Part shown: piece after piece, positions 16,264 through 24,285 of the stretch
Layout: each line of letters starts with the position of its first letter
Numbering within the stretch: position 1 is the first letter of the stretch
DNA from: an uncultured Colwellia sp.
Lineage (GTDB): Bacteria; Pseudomonadota; Gammaproteobacteria; Enterobacterales; Alteromonadaceae
DNA: 32,663 nucleotides
Assembly (NCBI GenBank): GCA_913057925.1
Contig: CAJXPG010000034.1
Coordinates: forward strand, 1-32,663
Direction: 5' to 3'
The notes under the pieces: model-generated
Database searches by the model: none
Seen by the model: only the letters and a program-made list of their open reading frames with translations
Told to the model about the DNA's origin: nothing
Position numbers and translations under genes: made by a program

Positions 16264-16812
16264 ATGGGAAAATTAATACGCTTTTTACCATTGATTTTAG
16301 TGCTTGCCTTAGGCGTTGTTTTATATCGAGGTCTGTCATTAAATCCACAAGATATGCCATCGGCACTTGTGGGAAAGACCATGCCAAGCTTTTCATTGTC
16401 AACGTTAAATGATGGTAATAAAACGGTTACCGAAGCTGATTTACAAGGTGATATAGTACTACTTAATGTTTGGGCGACATGGTGCCCAACCTGTAAGTAC
16501 GAACACCCATACTTAGTGGATATTGCTAAAAACCCACAGGTTAAGTTGTATGGTTTAAATTACAAAGACGAGCGAGATGCTGGCCAGAAATGGTTACAAC
16601 ATTATGAAGATCCCTATGTGTTTTCTATTTTTGACGAAGCGGGTACTGTTGGTTTAGATCTTGGTGTCTATGGTGCCCCAGAAACGTTTGTTATCGATCA
16701 TCATGGCATCATCAGAAAGCGTTTTGCTGGTGCGATAGATACTCGAGTCTGGCGACGTGAGTTTGAGCCACTAATCGCTCAGTTAATTGCTGAAAAAAAG
16801 CAGGGTAAATAA
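16264..16812 (+). CDS. ccmG: Thiol:disulfide interchange protein CcmG/DsbE
   Basis: This 182-residue membrane-tethered thioredoxin keeps apocytochrome cysteines reduced. An N-terminal anchor (about 6-22) is followed by the active site WCPTC (73-77) in a TlpA-like fold and the cis-proline loop GVYGAPETFVID (134-145), a CcmG hallmark. It starts 3 nt after ccmF and ends 1 nt before the ATG of ccmH. Confidence 0.96.
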   Translation: MGKLIRFLPLILVLALGVVLYRGLSLNPQDMPSALVGKTMPSFSLSTLNDGNKTVTEADLQGDIVLLNVWATWCPTCKYEHPYLVDIAKNPQVKLYGLNYKDERDAGQKWLQHYEDPYVFSIFDEAGTVGLDLGVYGAPETFVIDHHGIIRKRFAGAIDTRVWRREFEPLIAQLIAEKKQGK

Positions 16813-16813
16813 A

Positions 16814-17281
16814 ATGAAGATAATTAACATACTCGTGATAGCCATAGCGGTATTTTTCACGGCTAATAATGCTGTTGCTAATGCCATTGATACTTATGAA
16901 TTTGACGATGAAGTAACAAAAATTCGCTTTCAAGCATTAAGTAAAGAGTTACGCTGCCCTAAATGTCAAAATCAGAACTTAGCAGACTCTAACTCGCCCA
17001 TTGCTGCTGATTTACGTAAAGAGTTATACGAACTATTAAAGCAGGGTAAAGCTGACATCGAAATTGTTGACTTTATGGTTAATCGTTACGGTGAGTTTGT
17101 TTTATATCGTCCAAGAGTTTCCTCAATAACTTATGTTTTATGGTTTGGTCCTGCGGTTTTAATTTTGATTGGCATTATCGTGGTCATTGTTGTAGTTCGA
17201 CGAAAGCCAGTTGATAAAGCTCAAATCGCCCTAAGTGCTGAGCAACAAGATAAGCTAAAAAACTTACTCAATGATAAATAG
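16814..17281 (+). CDS. ccmH: Cytochrome c maturation protein CcmH (CcmH/CycL/Ccl2 domain)
   Basis: This 155-residue protein has a cleavable signal peptide (cleavage near NAVANA, about 24), the redox motif LRCPKC (46-51) that handles apocytochrome disulfides, and one transmembrane helix (about 106-128). I chose ATG 16814, 1 nt after the ccmG stop, because it opens a proper signal peptide and has AGGG upstream; an in-frame ATG at 16787 lies inside ccmG and would add nine charged residues. The TPR half of the E. coli two-domain CcmH is encoded separately as the next gene. Confidence 0.95.
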   Translation: MKIINILVIAIAVFFTANNAVANAIDTYEFDDEVTKIRFQALSKELRCPKCQNQNLADSNSPIAADLRKELYELLKQGKADIEIVDFMVNRYGEFVLYRPRVSSITYVLWFGPAVLILIGIIVVIVVVRRKPVDKAQIALSAEQQDKLKNLLNDK

Positions 17282-17323
17282 ATGTCATCATTCGATACAC
17301 TAAAATAAGTAGTAGAAAAGATT

Positions 17324-18586
17324 ATGGAATTTATATTTATAGGTCTAGCCTTTTTAATTTTATTATTATTAATTGTTTGGCGACCTTTCTTTAAACAAGA
17401 TAAAAAAGTTAACTTAGATAATGCCAAGCTGCGTCATGAAACCAATGTGAGCTTGTATCGCGAACATAAAAAAGAGATTGAAAAAGACTACCGTGAAGGC
17501 GGTATTGATGAAGAAAGCTATCAATACTTATTGGCTGAACTTGATAATACTTTATTACAAGATATTGAAGCAGGCGCTAGTGAGAAAGAAGTAAGCGTTG
17601 TGCAGTATAAGCAATTTTCAGTGCTTTGGCCTATGGGATTAAGTCTGTTTATTGTTATTTTTTCAATCGCGCTATATAGCAAGCACGGTAGTTTTAATAA
17701 GGTTACACAAATGCCTGCAGGACATGCGCAACAGCAGTCTATGACGCAAGAACAAATGCAAATGCAGCGTGAAAAAGAGGCGATGGAATATATCGCAAAA
17801 ATGGAGAAGCACCTTGAAGGTAAGCCTGATGATGGCGAAGCTTGGTACAACTTAGGGCAGACGTATGTTGCTGTAGGAGGGTTTGATGAAGCGGTAGCTT
17901 CTTTTAATCAAGTTATCCGTATCGAGGGCGAACATGCTGATTTGTTAGGGGCTATCGCGCAAGCGCTCTATTATAAAAACGAACAAAAAATAACGGCCGA
18001 TGTTCAAAAATATATAGATAAAGCATTAGCATTAGATTCAAATGACCCGTCGACTAATATTTTACTTGGGATGCACAATTTTATCACTGAAGATTACCCG
18101 CAGGCCATTTCATACTGGCAGCGTGTTATTGATACTAATAATCAAGGTGTTAACATTGCAGCGCTTAAAGAGGCAGTTGCCGAGGCTAAGAAGCGGATGA
18201 ATATGCCAGAAGCGAATAGCAGCGATATGGCCGGCCCGCAGTTAAAAGTTAACGTGAGTTTATCTGATGATATTGCTAAAGCATTAGCAGAAGGTGAAGA
18301 CAGAGTAGTATTTGTTTATGCAGTGCCGACTAATGGTCAACGCATGCCACTGGCTGCGGTAAAACTAAAAGCCAGTGATTTACCGACCGTTGTGGTGTTA
18401 AATAATAGCCAAGCCATGAGCAGTGAAAATACCTTAGGAAGTGTCGATAAGGTACATGTTTATGCCATTGCCTCTAAACAGGGTGGTGTTGGAATTAAAT
18501 CAGGTGATTACAAAGCAGAAGCACTCGGTGTTGATGTAAACAGTGATAAAACACTTGAGTTAGTTGTCAATCATCTGGTTGAGTAA
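17324..18586 (+). CDS. ccmI: Cytochrome c maturation protein CcmI (TPR apocytochrome chaperone)
   Basis: This 420-residue protein has two N-terminal transmembrane helices (about 3-20 and 99-118) joined by the CcmI cytoplasmic signature LYREHKKEIEKDYREG (45-60), TPR repeats at about 160-270 (GEAWYNLGQTYVAVGGFDEA is typical), and a C-terminal periplasmic beta domain (about 310-420). Such proteins bind the C-terminus of apocytochrome c and deliver it to CcmF/H. It lies 42 nt after ccmH. A Gln/Met-rich linker (about 135-155) separates the second helix from the TPRs. Confidence 0.93.
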   Translation: MEFIFIGLAFLILLLLIVWRPFFKQDKKVNLDNAKLRHETNVSLYREHKKEIEKDYREGGIDEESYQYLLAELDNTLLQDIEAGASEKEVSVVQYKQFSVLWPMGLSLFIVIFSIALYSKHGSFNKVTQMPAGHAQQQSMTQEQMQMQREKEAMEYIAKMEKHLEGKPDDGEAWYNLGQTYVAVGGFDEAVASFNQVIRIEGEHADLLGAIAQALYYKNEQKITADVQKYIDKALALDSNDPSTNILLGMHNFITEDYPQAISYWQRVIDTNNQGVNIAALKEAVAEAKKRMNMPEANSSDMAGPQLKVNVSLSDDIAKALAEGEDRVVFVYAVPTNGQRMPLAAVKLKASDLPTVVVLNNSQAMSSENTLGSVDKVHVYAIASKQGGVGIKSGDYKAEALGVDVNSDKTLELVVNHLVE

Positions 18587-18684
18587 AGATCATAATTAGA
18601 TAGTTTTTACTAAGGGTGTTGATCTGTTATGGATTTTCACCCGTATAACTTTCTCCTAAATCTAAACAACAAAAAAGAAAAAAA

Positions 18685-19755
18685 ATGAAATCACGCTTTA
18701 GCGCACGTAAAAAAGATAGCGACGTTTTATCTTCATCGGTTGAACCTAAGAAAACGGCAGTATTAATCACTAACCTTGGCTCGCCGGATGAACCAACCAC
18801 CAGTGCTGTGCGCCGTTATTTACGTGAGTTTTTATCTGACCCTAGGGTTGTAGAAATTCCCCGCCTTATTTGGTTAACTATTTTATACGGTATTATTTTA
18901 GTTGTTAGACCGGCTAAGTCAGCCAAGTTGTATCAAACTGTATGGCAAGATGATGGTGCTCCATTAATTTCTATTACCGCTAAACAAAAAGAAAAGTTAT
19001 TGCGAAAAGTGAAACAAGCATACGGGGATGATGTGCTTGTTGATTTTGCTATGCGTTATGGCAACCCTTCAATTTCTAATACTTTGCAAAAATTTCAACA
19101 GCAAGGAGTGGATAATTTGGTTGTTTTACCTTTGTATCCACAATATGCCGGACCCACAACCGCTTCAACTTTTGATGCGGTAAGTAAGGAGCTACAAAAA
19201 TGGCGCTATGTACCATCGCTTCATTTTATCAATAGTTACCAGCAAAACCCTGGTTATATTAAAGCGTTAGCTAACACTATTGTTGAGCATGTAAAAAGCC
19301 ATGGGAAACCTGATAAATTAGTCTTGTCCTATCATGGTATGCCAGAGCTTTTTCATCAATGGGGCGATCCTTATTATGATGCTTGTATTGAAACTACGTC
19401 ATTATTAAAGCAGCAGTTGTTAGTGCCTGAGCTTGTTGAAGAATACGGTTTTAAAGACAATGAAATTATTTCTACGTTTCAGTCACGATTTGGCAAGGCA
19501 GAATGGCTGAAACCCTATACCGATGAAACGTTGGAAAAGTTACCTTCTTTAGGTAATAAGCATATTGCCATTTTAAGTCCTGCCTTTAGTAGTGACTGTC
19601 TTGAAACCCTTGAAGAATTAGAGCATGAAAATCGCGAGATATTCATGGATGCTGGTGGAGAGCAATACCATTATATTCCAGCATTAAATGACCGTGATGA
19701 TCATATAGACGCATTATTTGATGTGTTATCCCCCGTATTAGCTGCCACTCAATAA
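18685..19755 (+). CDS. hemH: Ferrochelatase
   Basis: This 356-residue enzyme inserts Fe(II) into protoporphyrin IX, the last step of heme synthesis. It opens with a charged 20-residue extension, then the family block AVLITNLGSPDEPTTSAVRRYL (25-46). The metal-site histidine is H217 in LSYHGMPE, followed by TFQSRFGKAEWLKPYT (264-279), and the acidic metal/porphyrin residue E307 lies in SDCLETLEELEHENRE. It lies 98 nt after ccmI with no clear terminator between, so read-through from the ccm operon is possible and would match heme supply to cytochrome c maturation. AAGAAA is the only weak ribosome-binding site before ATG 18685. Confidence 0.97.
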   Translation: MKSRFSARKKDSDVLSSSVEPKKTAVLITNLGSPDEPTTSAVRRYLREFLSDPRVVEIPRLIWLTILYGIILVVRPAKSAKLYQTVWQDDGAPLISITAKQKEKLLRKVKQAYGDDVLVDFAMRYGNPSISNTLQKFQQQGVDNLVVLPLYPQYAGPTTASTFDAVSKELQKWRYVPSLHFINSYQQNPGYIKALANTIVEHVKSHGKPDKLVLSYHGMPELFHQWGDPYYDACIETTSLLKQQLLVPELVEEYGFKDNEIISTFQSRFGKAEWLKPYTDETLEKLPSLGNKHIAILSPAFSSDCLETLEELEHENREIFMDAGGEQYHYIPALNDRDDHIDALFDVLSPVLAATQ

Positions 19756-19812
19756 CCCTATCTATAAATAAAACTTCATAAACCTGACTTGCTTCACCTT
19801 GTTAAATTGTTA

Positions 19813-19832
19813 TACTGTTTTTATATACAGCT
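19813..19832. promoter_or_regulatory. LexA (SOS) box upstream of dinB
   Basis: CTGT (19815-19818) and ACAG (19827-19830) are separated by eight A/T bases, an exact CTGT-N8-ACAG LexA box, 20 nt before ATG 19851. A T-rich run and TATA sequence around it could hold the -10 box. Confidence 0.85.
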
Positions 19833-19850
19833 TTTGTCGCGATAAGGTTT

Positions 19851-20909
19851 ATGAATACTCAACGAAAGATAATCCACATAGATATGGACTGCTTTTATGC
19901 GGCTGTTGAGATGCGTGACTTTCCTGAGTATCGCAATATCCCATTAGCCGTTGGAGGTGACGGCCCTCGCAGTGTTCTGTGTACTTGTAATTATCAAGCA
20001 AGAGAGTTTGGTGTTCGCTCGGCAATGTCTGCAGTCAAAGCAAAGCAACTTTGCCCTGACTTAACAATAGTGCACGGTAGAATGGATGTTTATAAAGAAG
20101 CCTCGAAGCATATTCGCGAGATATTTAGCCGTTATACCCACTTGGTTGAACCGTTATCTTTAGATGAAGCCTATCTTGATGTCACTGATTCAAAAGACTT
20201 CCATGGCAGTGCTACTTTAATTGCAGAGCAAATCAGAGCAGATATATTTGCTGAGTTAAACTTGACGGCATCTGCAGGCATTGCACCGAATAAATTTTTA
20301 GCTAAAATTGCTAGTGATGAAAACAAACCTAATGGTCAATGTGTCATTACCCCTGAACAAGTGCCCAGCTTTGTTGAAGAACTTTCATTAAAGAAAATAC
20401 CCGGCATTGGCCCAAAAACGTTTGAGAAACTCAATCGCCATGGTTTTTCTACCTGTGCAGATGTCAGAAAAAGCGATGCCAGAGTCTTGCAAAATATTGT
20501 TGGAAAGTTCTCAACTAGTTTATTTTTAAAAGCACATGGCGTTGATAATAGAGAGTTAGAAGTGAGTCGGCAGAGGAAGTCACTTGCTATTGAAACGACT
20601 TTAGCTCAAGACATTTCTACAGAAGGTGAGTGTCAGCTTGTGATCACGGAATTATATCAAAAGCTGTTAACGCGCCTTGCACCACATGCTAATCGAGAAA
20701 TTATTCGTCAGGGCGTGAAGTTAAAGTTTACTGATTTTAATCAAACCACGGTAGAGACGCAAAGTAGTGAATGTCAGCAAGCACTTTTTGTTAGTTTACT
20801 TGCTAAAGCTTATAGTCGAGCTAATCAACGCGGAGTGCGCCTAATTGGTTTAACGCTAGGTTTTGCTGATAACGCTAAAGAAACACAACAACTTTCATTC
20901 GCACTGTAA
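19851..20909 (+). CDS. dinB: DNA polymerase IV (Y family, translesion)
   Basis: This 352-residue Y-family polymerase copies past damaged bases. The catalytic acidic residues are visible: D11 in IIHIDMDCFYAAVE (7-20) and D105-E106 in PLSLDEAYLD. YQAREFGVRSAMS (48-60) is the fingers region, KIPGIGPKTFEKL the helix-hairpin-helix of the thumb, and the little-finger domain follows. It ends in QLSFAL, which fits a sliding-clamp-binding peptide at the C-terminus, as in E. coli Pol IV. An exact LexA box lies directly upstream, so SOS induction is expected. Confidence 0.97.
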   Translation: MNTQRKIIHIDMDCFYAAVEMRDFPEYRNIPLAVGGDGPRSVLCTCNYQAREFGVRSAMSAVKAKQLCPDLTIVHGRMDVYKEASKHIREIFSRYTHLVEPLSLDEAYLDVTDSKDFHGSATLIAEQIRADIFAELNLTASAGIAPNKFLAKIASDENKPNGQCVITPEQVPSFVEELSLKKIPGIGPKTFEKLNRHGFSTCADVRKSDARVLQNIVGKFSTSLFLKAHGVDNRELEVSRQRKSLAIETTLAQDISTEGECQLVITELYQKLLTRLAPHANREIIRQGVKLKFTDFNQTTVETQSSECQQALFVSLLAKAYSRANQRGVRLIGLTLGFADNAKETQQLSFAL

Positions 20910-20930
20910 TTTGAACAATTGATACGAGAT

Positions 20931-20964
20931 AAAAAAGAGCCAGCAATAGTATATTACTGACCCT
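20931..20964 (-). terminator. Rho-independent terminator of the exported-protein pair
   Basis: Read on the minus strand, AGGGTCAGTAATA (20964-20952) pairs with TATTGCTGGCTCT (20948-20936) across a 3-nt loop, with three G-T wobbles, and runs into six T residues. It lies 48 nt past the stop of the gene ending at 21012. Confidence 0.75.
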
Positions 20965-21011
20965 TTAAATAACCTAAAATCAGGTTGTATAGTATGGTTA
21001 CTAAAACTAGC

Positions 21012-22214
21012 TTATTGCCAGGTTAAGGTATCCCATTTGCCGTTGTTCCACTCAGTAGTGTTTTCAATAATTATTGCTTGTGATAAGTCTTCTTCAACAG
21101 CCGAAAAGTCAGTATTCTCAGTTGATAAATCAAGGCCAGAGTCAACTATAATCGTTGTGATTTCATCTGCCGAGCCTATTGCTGTGGCAATTAGCTCTTC
21201 AGTGGTTAATGTTGCTACTTCATCTGAAGTAACCACGGTAACTATATCGTCTAACAAGTTATCTACAACATTCTTCGAAACAGTATCGGCGGCAGCTAAA
21301 TCAATCACATCATCAGTAAGAACAGAATCTGCAATAATTTCAAGTAGGCCTGAAGATGCGGCAATTTCTTGCTCCTCTGTTAAACCGCTTGCTTCCACTG
21401 AAGTAATTACACCTTCGGCGATTTCTTGAAATAGTGCTACATCAGACAATTGAGTTGTCAACTGTGCATCAACTTCTTGTAGGTCAAACACTTCTTCAAT
21501 GTTAGTTCCCGTTCCTTCAACTAAAGCAAGGTTTGTTGCAACAGAAACAATAAACTCGGTAGAGTCTAATAGTGTTGAATCAGCTTCAGCAGTTTGGGCA
21601 ATAAATGCAGCAACATCTGTTGTTCCCGCTAACTCATTAATACTATCCAGAAGAACGTCGGCTGTAGATACTTGAGTATCAAAATCTGACGTGTCAGATT
21701 TAGCAATAAACGTATCAGAAGCGAATGCATCATATTGGGCGCCAGCGCCGAATAATGAAGTAACGGCCTCTTGACCAGCGCTTGATACATCTCCAGTAGT
21801 TACCGCAGATAAATCAGTAGTCGCTAAGATAGTATCTGCAACATAACTTGTTATCGGGTTAATGTTAGCAACTTCAGTGGACGGATCATCAACAATGGCA
21901 CTTAATTCTTCACCGCTTGTTGTTAGCACTGTAATTAATACAGGCGTTGGTACGGTACCAGAAAATTCAACAGAGTAATTACCGTTTGCATCTGTTACTG
22001 CTGTAACGTCAATTTCATTACCGTCTTTATCGGTAACCACAATTTCAGCATCTGCGACGGCTACACCAGTAGCAACGGTGCCTGATAAAGTGACCATAGT
22101 TGGTTCTACAATAACAGGATCATCAATAACAACGACGGGATCATCAGATGAACCACCACAACCAGTTAGCACAAAGGCAAACAAGGTAAATGAGAAAATT
22201 TTTAATATTTTCAT
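21012..22214 (-). CDS. Acidic lipoprotein with an N-terminal carboxypeptidase-regulatory-like beta domain
   Basis: I do not recognise a named family for the whole protein. The 400 residues begin with a lipoprotein signal whose lipobox is LTGC (Cys 19), followed by a Gly/Ser/Asp spacer. Residues about 40-110 (VTLSGTVATGVAVADAEIVVTDKDGNE) look like a carboxypeptidase-regulatory or Ig-like repeat of the kind common on cell surfaces. The rest is long, helical in character and very rich in Asp, Glu, Thr, Ser and Ala with almost no Lys or Arg; it ends in a tryptophan-rich WNNGKWDTLTW. After the lipid anchor there is no cysteine. It begins 12 nt after the upstream exported protein, with ACGAGG before its ATG, so the two are co-transcribed. 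An outer-membrane or surface structural role is a guess. Confidence 0.75.
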   Translation of the reverse strand: MKILKIFSFTLFAFVLTGCGGSSDDPVVVIDDPVIVEPTMVTLSGTVATGVAVADAEIVVTDKDGNEIDVTAVTDANGNYSVEFSGTVPTPVLITVLTTSGEELSAIVDDPSTEVANINPITSYVADTILATTDLSAVTTGDVSSAGQEAVTSLFGAGAQYDAFASDTFIAKSDTSDFDTQVSTADVLLDSINELAGTTDVAAFIAQTAEADSTLLDSTEFIVSVATNLALVEGTGTNIEEVFDLQEVDAQLTTQLSDVALFQEIAEGVITSVEASGLTEEQEIAASSGLLEIIADSVLTDDVIDLAAADTVSKNVVDNLLDDIVTVVTSDEVATLTTEELIATAIGSADEITTIIVDSGLDLSTENTDFSAVEEDLSQAIIIENTTEWNNGKWDTLTWQ

Positions 22215-22226
22215 GTTGAAACCTCG

Positions 22227-23477
22227 TTACTGCGGTGTGTTTAGGTTGTCAAAGATATTGAATAATGCTTGATCCCAAGCTGCTTTATCAGCACAGTTAG
22301 TAGAATCATCAACAACTCCGGCATTAACTTTTTCCCAACCATTAATTGTTAGTGAAGATATACCATGACAATTAAAGCTTGCTGGGGCTGCATCTGTTCC
22401 CGAATCAAAAGCAGCCGTTGAGTTATCTAGATTAGTATTACCAGTAATGTTGGCAAAGCCTTGAGATTTTAGTTTTGAATCAAACGCATTTATATCGCCT
22501 GTTAATTGTAAAGTACCGGCATTTAAATACGCGTCACTTTCCATATGAATATTCCCTGTGACTGTTAGTGGACGCCAATCATCTGTTGCTATCCAATCAA
22601 CTCCACCATTCATGTAAAGGGCTTGGCCACTCCCACTATTGATGGCTACACCGCCTTGATGGTTAACAGATACCCCTGCTCGTAGAACTATTCCTTGGGT
22701 TGAATTAACTGTTGTTTCACTTAAAAAACGAATAGAGGCGTTATTTCGAGCAAAAATACCTATCAAGGCACCATTTATTTCCAGATTATCAAAGTAAGCA
22801 CCAGCACCCTCCTGTACAACAACGGGAATGGCTTCGGTTCCACTGGCGGTAACGGTACTTTCACTTAGACCACCGTGGCCATTTCTTGAGAATAAGACCT
22901 CGGCAAACATGTCAGGTGCAGCGGTAATATTTACTCTGGTTATATATAAGCCTCCACCAAAACCACCTATTAACTGAGTTCTACCTGTTTCATCATTTGG
23001 AATAATGTTTGCTCTGTTATCTTGATCTGAAGAATAAATACTGACAGTTTGGCCTGCTACTTGTACTGCATTAGTAGGATCATCATCGCCTCGAATTGAA
23101 GCTATGTGTCCATAACAACTACCAGTAATTCCAATTTTTATTGAACGGTAATTAATGTGTTCATGATAAGCAAGTTGTAGTGCCTCAGGCTTGTTAGTAC
23201 AGTCAACCTCAACACTAACCTCGCCATTTTCTAATAGATCAAAGTCTGAGGTCTCAGCAGATATTTCAATTGCATTTAATTTAGCTTCAATTGCTGCTAA
23301 TTTAGCTTCGTTAGCAGTAATAGAGCTAGTATTTAAAGTTGATTTGTCATTGATGTGTGTAAAGTTAGCGTTAACTTCAGCCGCCTTTGCGGGAGTTCCA
23401 CTTGTAAAGTTATGTGGAACTTGCTCTGCGTTTGCTAAAACAGGTAGAAGTGTTAAAAAGGTAATAATTTTCTTCAT
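22227..23477 (-). CDS. Exported protein with beta-helix-like C-terminal region
   Basis: No named family is certain. The 416-residue protein has a Sec signal peptide (cleavage after LANA, about 17), then FTSGTPAKAAEVNANFTHIND (24-44), a short segment seen at the start of many exported proteins that have a trimerising or collagen-like stalk, a coiled coil of Asn/Ala/Glu heptads (about 45-75), and a long region rich in Gly, Asn, Thr and Ser with repeated VxxxSxxxxxxV rungs (about 130-390). This suggests a right-handed beta-helix like pectate lyases and phage tailspikes, without a visible catalytic motif. Four cysteines lie at about 92, 120, 369 and 394, and could form two disulfides. AGGGA lies 7 nt before ATG 23477. 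It is first in a two-gene operon with the lipoprotein. Confidence 0.75.
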   Translation of the reverse strand: MKKIITFLTLLPVLANAEQVPHNFTSGTPAKAAEVNANFTHINDKSTLNTSSITANEAKLAAIEAKLNAIEISAETSDFDLLENGEVSVEVDCTNKPEALQLAYHEHINYRSIKIGITGSCYGHIASIRGDDDPTNAVQVAGQTVSIYSSDQDNRANIIPNDETGRTQLIGGFGGGLYITRVNITAAPDMFAEVLFSRNGHGGLSESTVTASGTEAIPVVVQEGAGAYFDNLEINGALIGIFARNNASIRFLSETTVNSTQGIVLRAGVSVNHQGGVAINSGSGQALYMNGGVDWIATDDWRPLTVTGNIHMESDAYLNAGTLQLTGDINAFDSKLKSQGFANITGNTNLDNSTAAFDSGTDAAPASFNCHGISSLTINGWEKVNAGVVDDSTNCADKAAWDQALFNIFDNLNTPQ

Positions 23478-23498
23478 TCGTTTTCCCTTTGGTATAGT

Positions 23499-23512
23499 TT
23501 ACACATGTGTAA
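23499..23512. promoter_or_regulatory. Perfect palindrome just upstream of the exported-protein operon
   Basis: TTACACATGTGTAA is a perfect 14-bp palindrome centred 28 nt upstream of ATG 23477, in the position of an operator over the 5' end of the transcript or the promoter. I do not recognise the regulator. The rest of the gap between this operon and the recX remnant holds the inverted-repeat structure at 23648-23739. Confidence 0.45.
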
Positions 23513-23647
23513 TACATTGTAAGGCAGCCAACAGAATACATAAAAGTAGTACTGACGTCTAATTATGGTGGCTTTTGTTTAGCACTTTTCGACTTGAATA
23601 TTTATACTTGTTTGTTTCCTTGGGAAAATAAATCTTTTAAATCGACA

Positions 23648-23739
23648 CTAGAATAAAGCGGGAAGTTTTTGTTGATTCTCCCGTTCACTAATATTGAAAT
23701 AATATGAAATTAGTGACCATTTCAGGTGTTTTATTCTAG
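23648..23739. other. Nested inverted repeats with a three-way-junction layout
   Basis: CTAGAATAAA (23648-23657) is exactly complementary to TTTATTCTAG (23730-23739). Inside lie two further hairpins: CGGGA/TCCCG (23659-23683) and CACTAAT/ATTAGTG (23686-23715). If transcribed this would fold as a closing stem with two arms. There are no flanking direct repeats and no transposase. It could be a structured RNA, a small non-coding gene or a mobile-element relic; none can be chosen from the sequence. Confidence 0.4.
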
Positions 23740-23831
23740 AGCAACCGACTACTATCCTAAGCAGACAAGAATTAAGTAGTTTGACGTACTAGAATTTATT
23801 GACTTTTATTACTCCTGTGTCATTTGACGTC

Positions 23832-24212
23832 ATCTACTAATTGGAACTGATCATATGAAAAAAACGGCATTACACTGTGCTTGAAAGATTATTTAACTGA
23901 TGAACGCTATGCTGCGAGTCGCTACCGCTATTAAGCAAAACGCGGATACGTTGGTTATATATTGCCAATGAACTAAAACAAAAGGGAGTTTGCGCAACTA
24001 TTATCCAAAAATTGCGTGAAAGTTGTGAAATAGATTGGTATCTTCAAGCCGAGCTTGCGTATAATAAGCGCTTTGGTGATAAGTGCGCTGTGGATGATAA
24101 CAGTGAAAATCAGTTAGATAGAAAAGCTGCACAAAAAGATAAAGCCAAGAAAATTCGTTTTTTACCATATCGCGGTTATTCCAGTGATGAAATATTTGCG
24201 GTATTAGACTAG
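23832..24212 (+). pseudogene. recX: Decayed recX (RecA regulator)
   Basis: Pieces of RecX can be read only by changing frame. LKDYLTDERYAASRYR is at 23881-23928 in one frame, which then meets TAA at 23932. YIANELKQKGV at 23958-23990 is in another frame and continues in phase to TAG 24212 through EIDWYLQAEL and KAKKIRFLPYRGYSSDEIF, the RecX C-terminal RxFLxxRGxSxxxI signature. Upstream, an out-of-phase LEL and KNGI near 23838-23870 look like the eroded N-terminal SxxEL...K-GI region. At least two indels are needed, so no full-length RecX can be made unless these are assembly errors. RecX normally restrains RecA filaments. The place just before alaS is the usual one, but recA is not on its left; an exported-protein operon is. 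Confidence 0.75.
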
Positions 24213-24285
24213 TTTCAGAAGATAGCTTCTGTATTAGCACAAACCCAGAATTAAAATAGACCACAATCGATTTGTTGAGTATCCC

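Noticed and set aside
23648..23739. Inverted repeat as a complete insertion sequence or MITE
   Set aside because: No transposase, no target-site duplication at the flanks; only the structure itself can be supported.
24216..24231. Hairpin CAGAAG-ATAG-CTTCTG after the recX remnant as a terminator
   Set aside because: Only six base pairs and no T tract follows.
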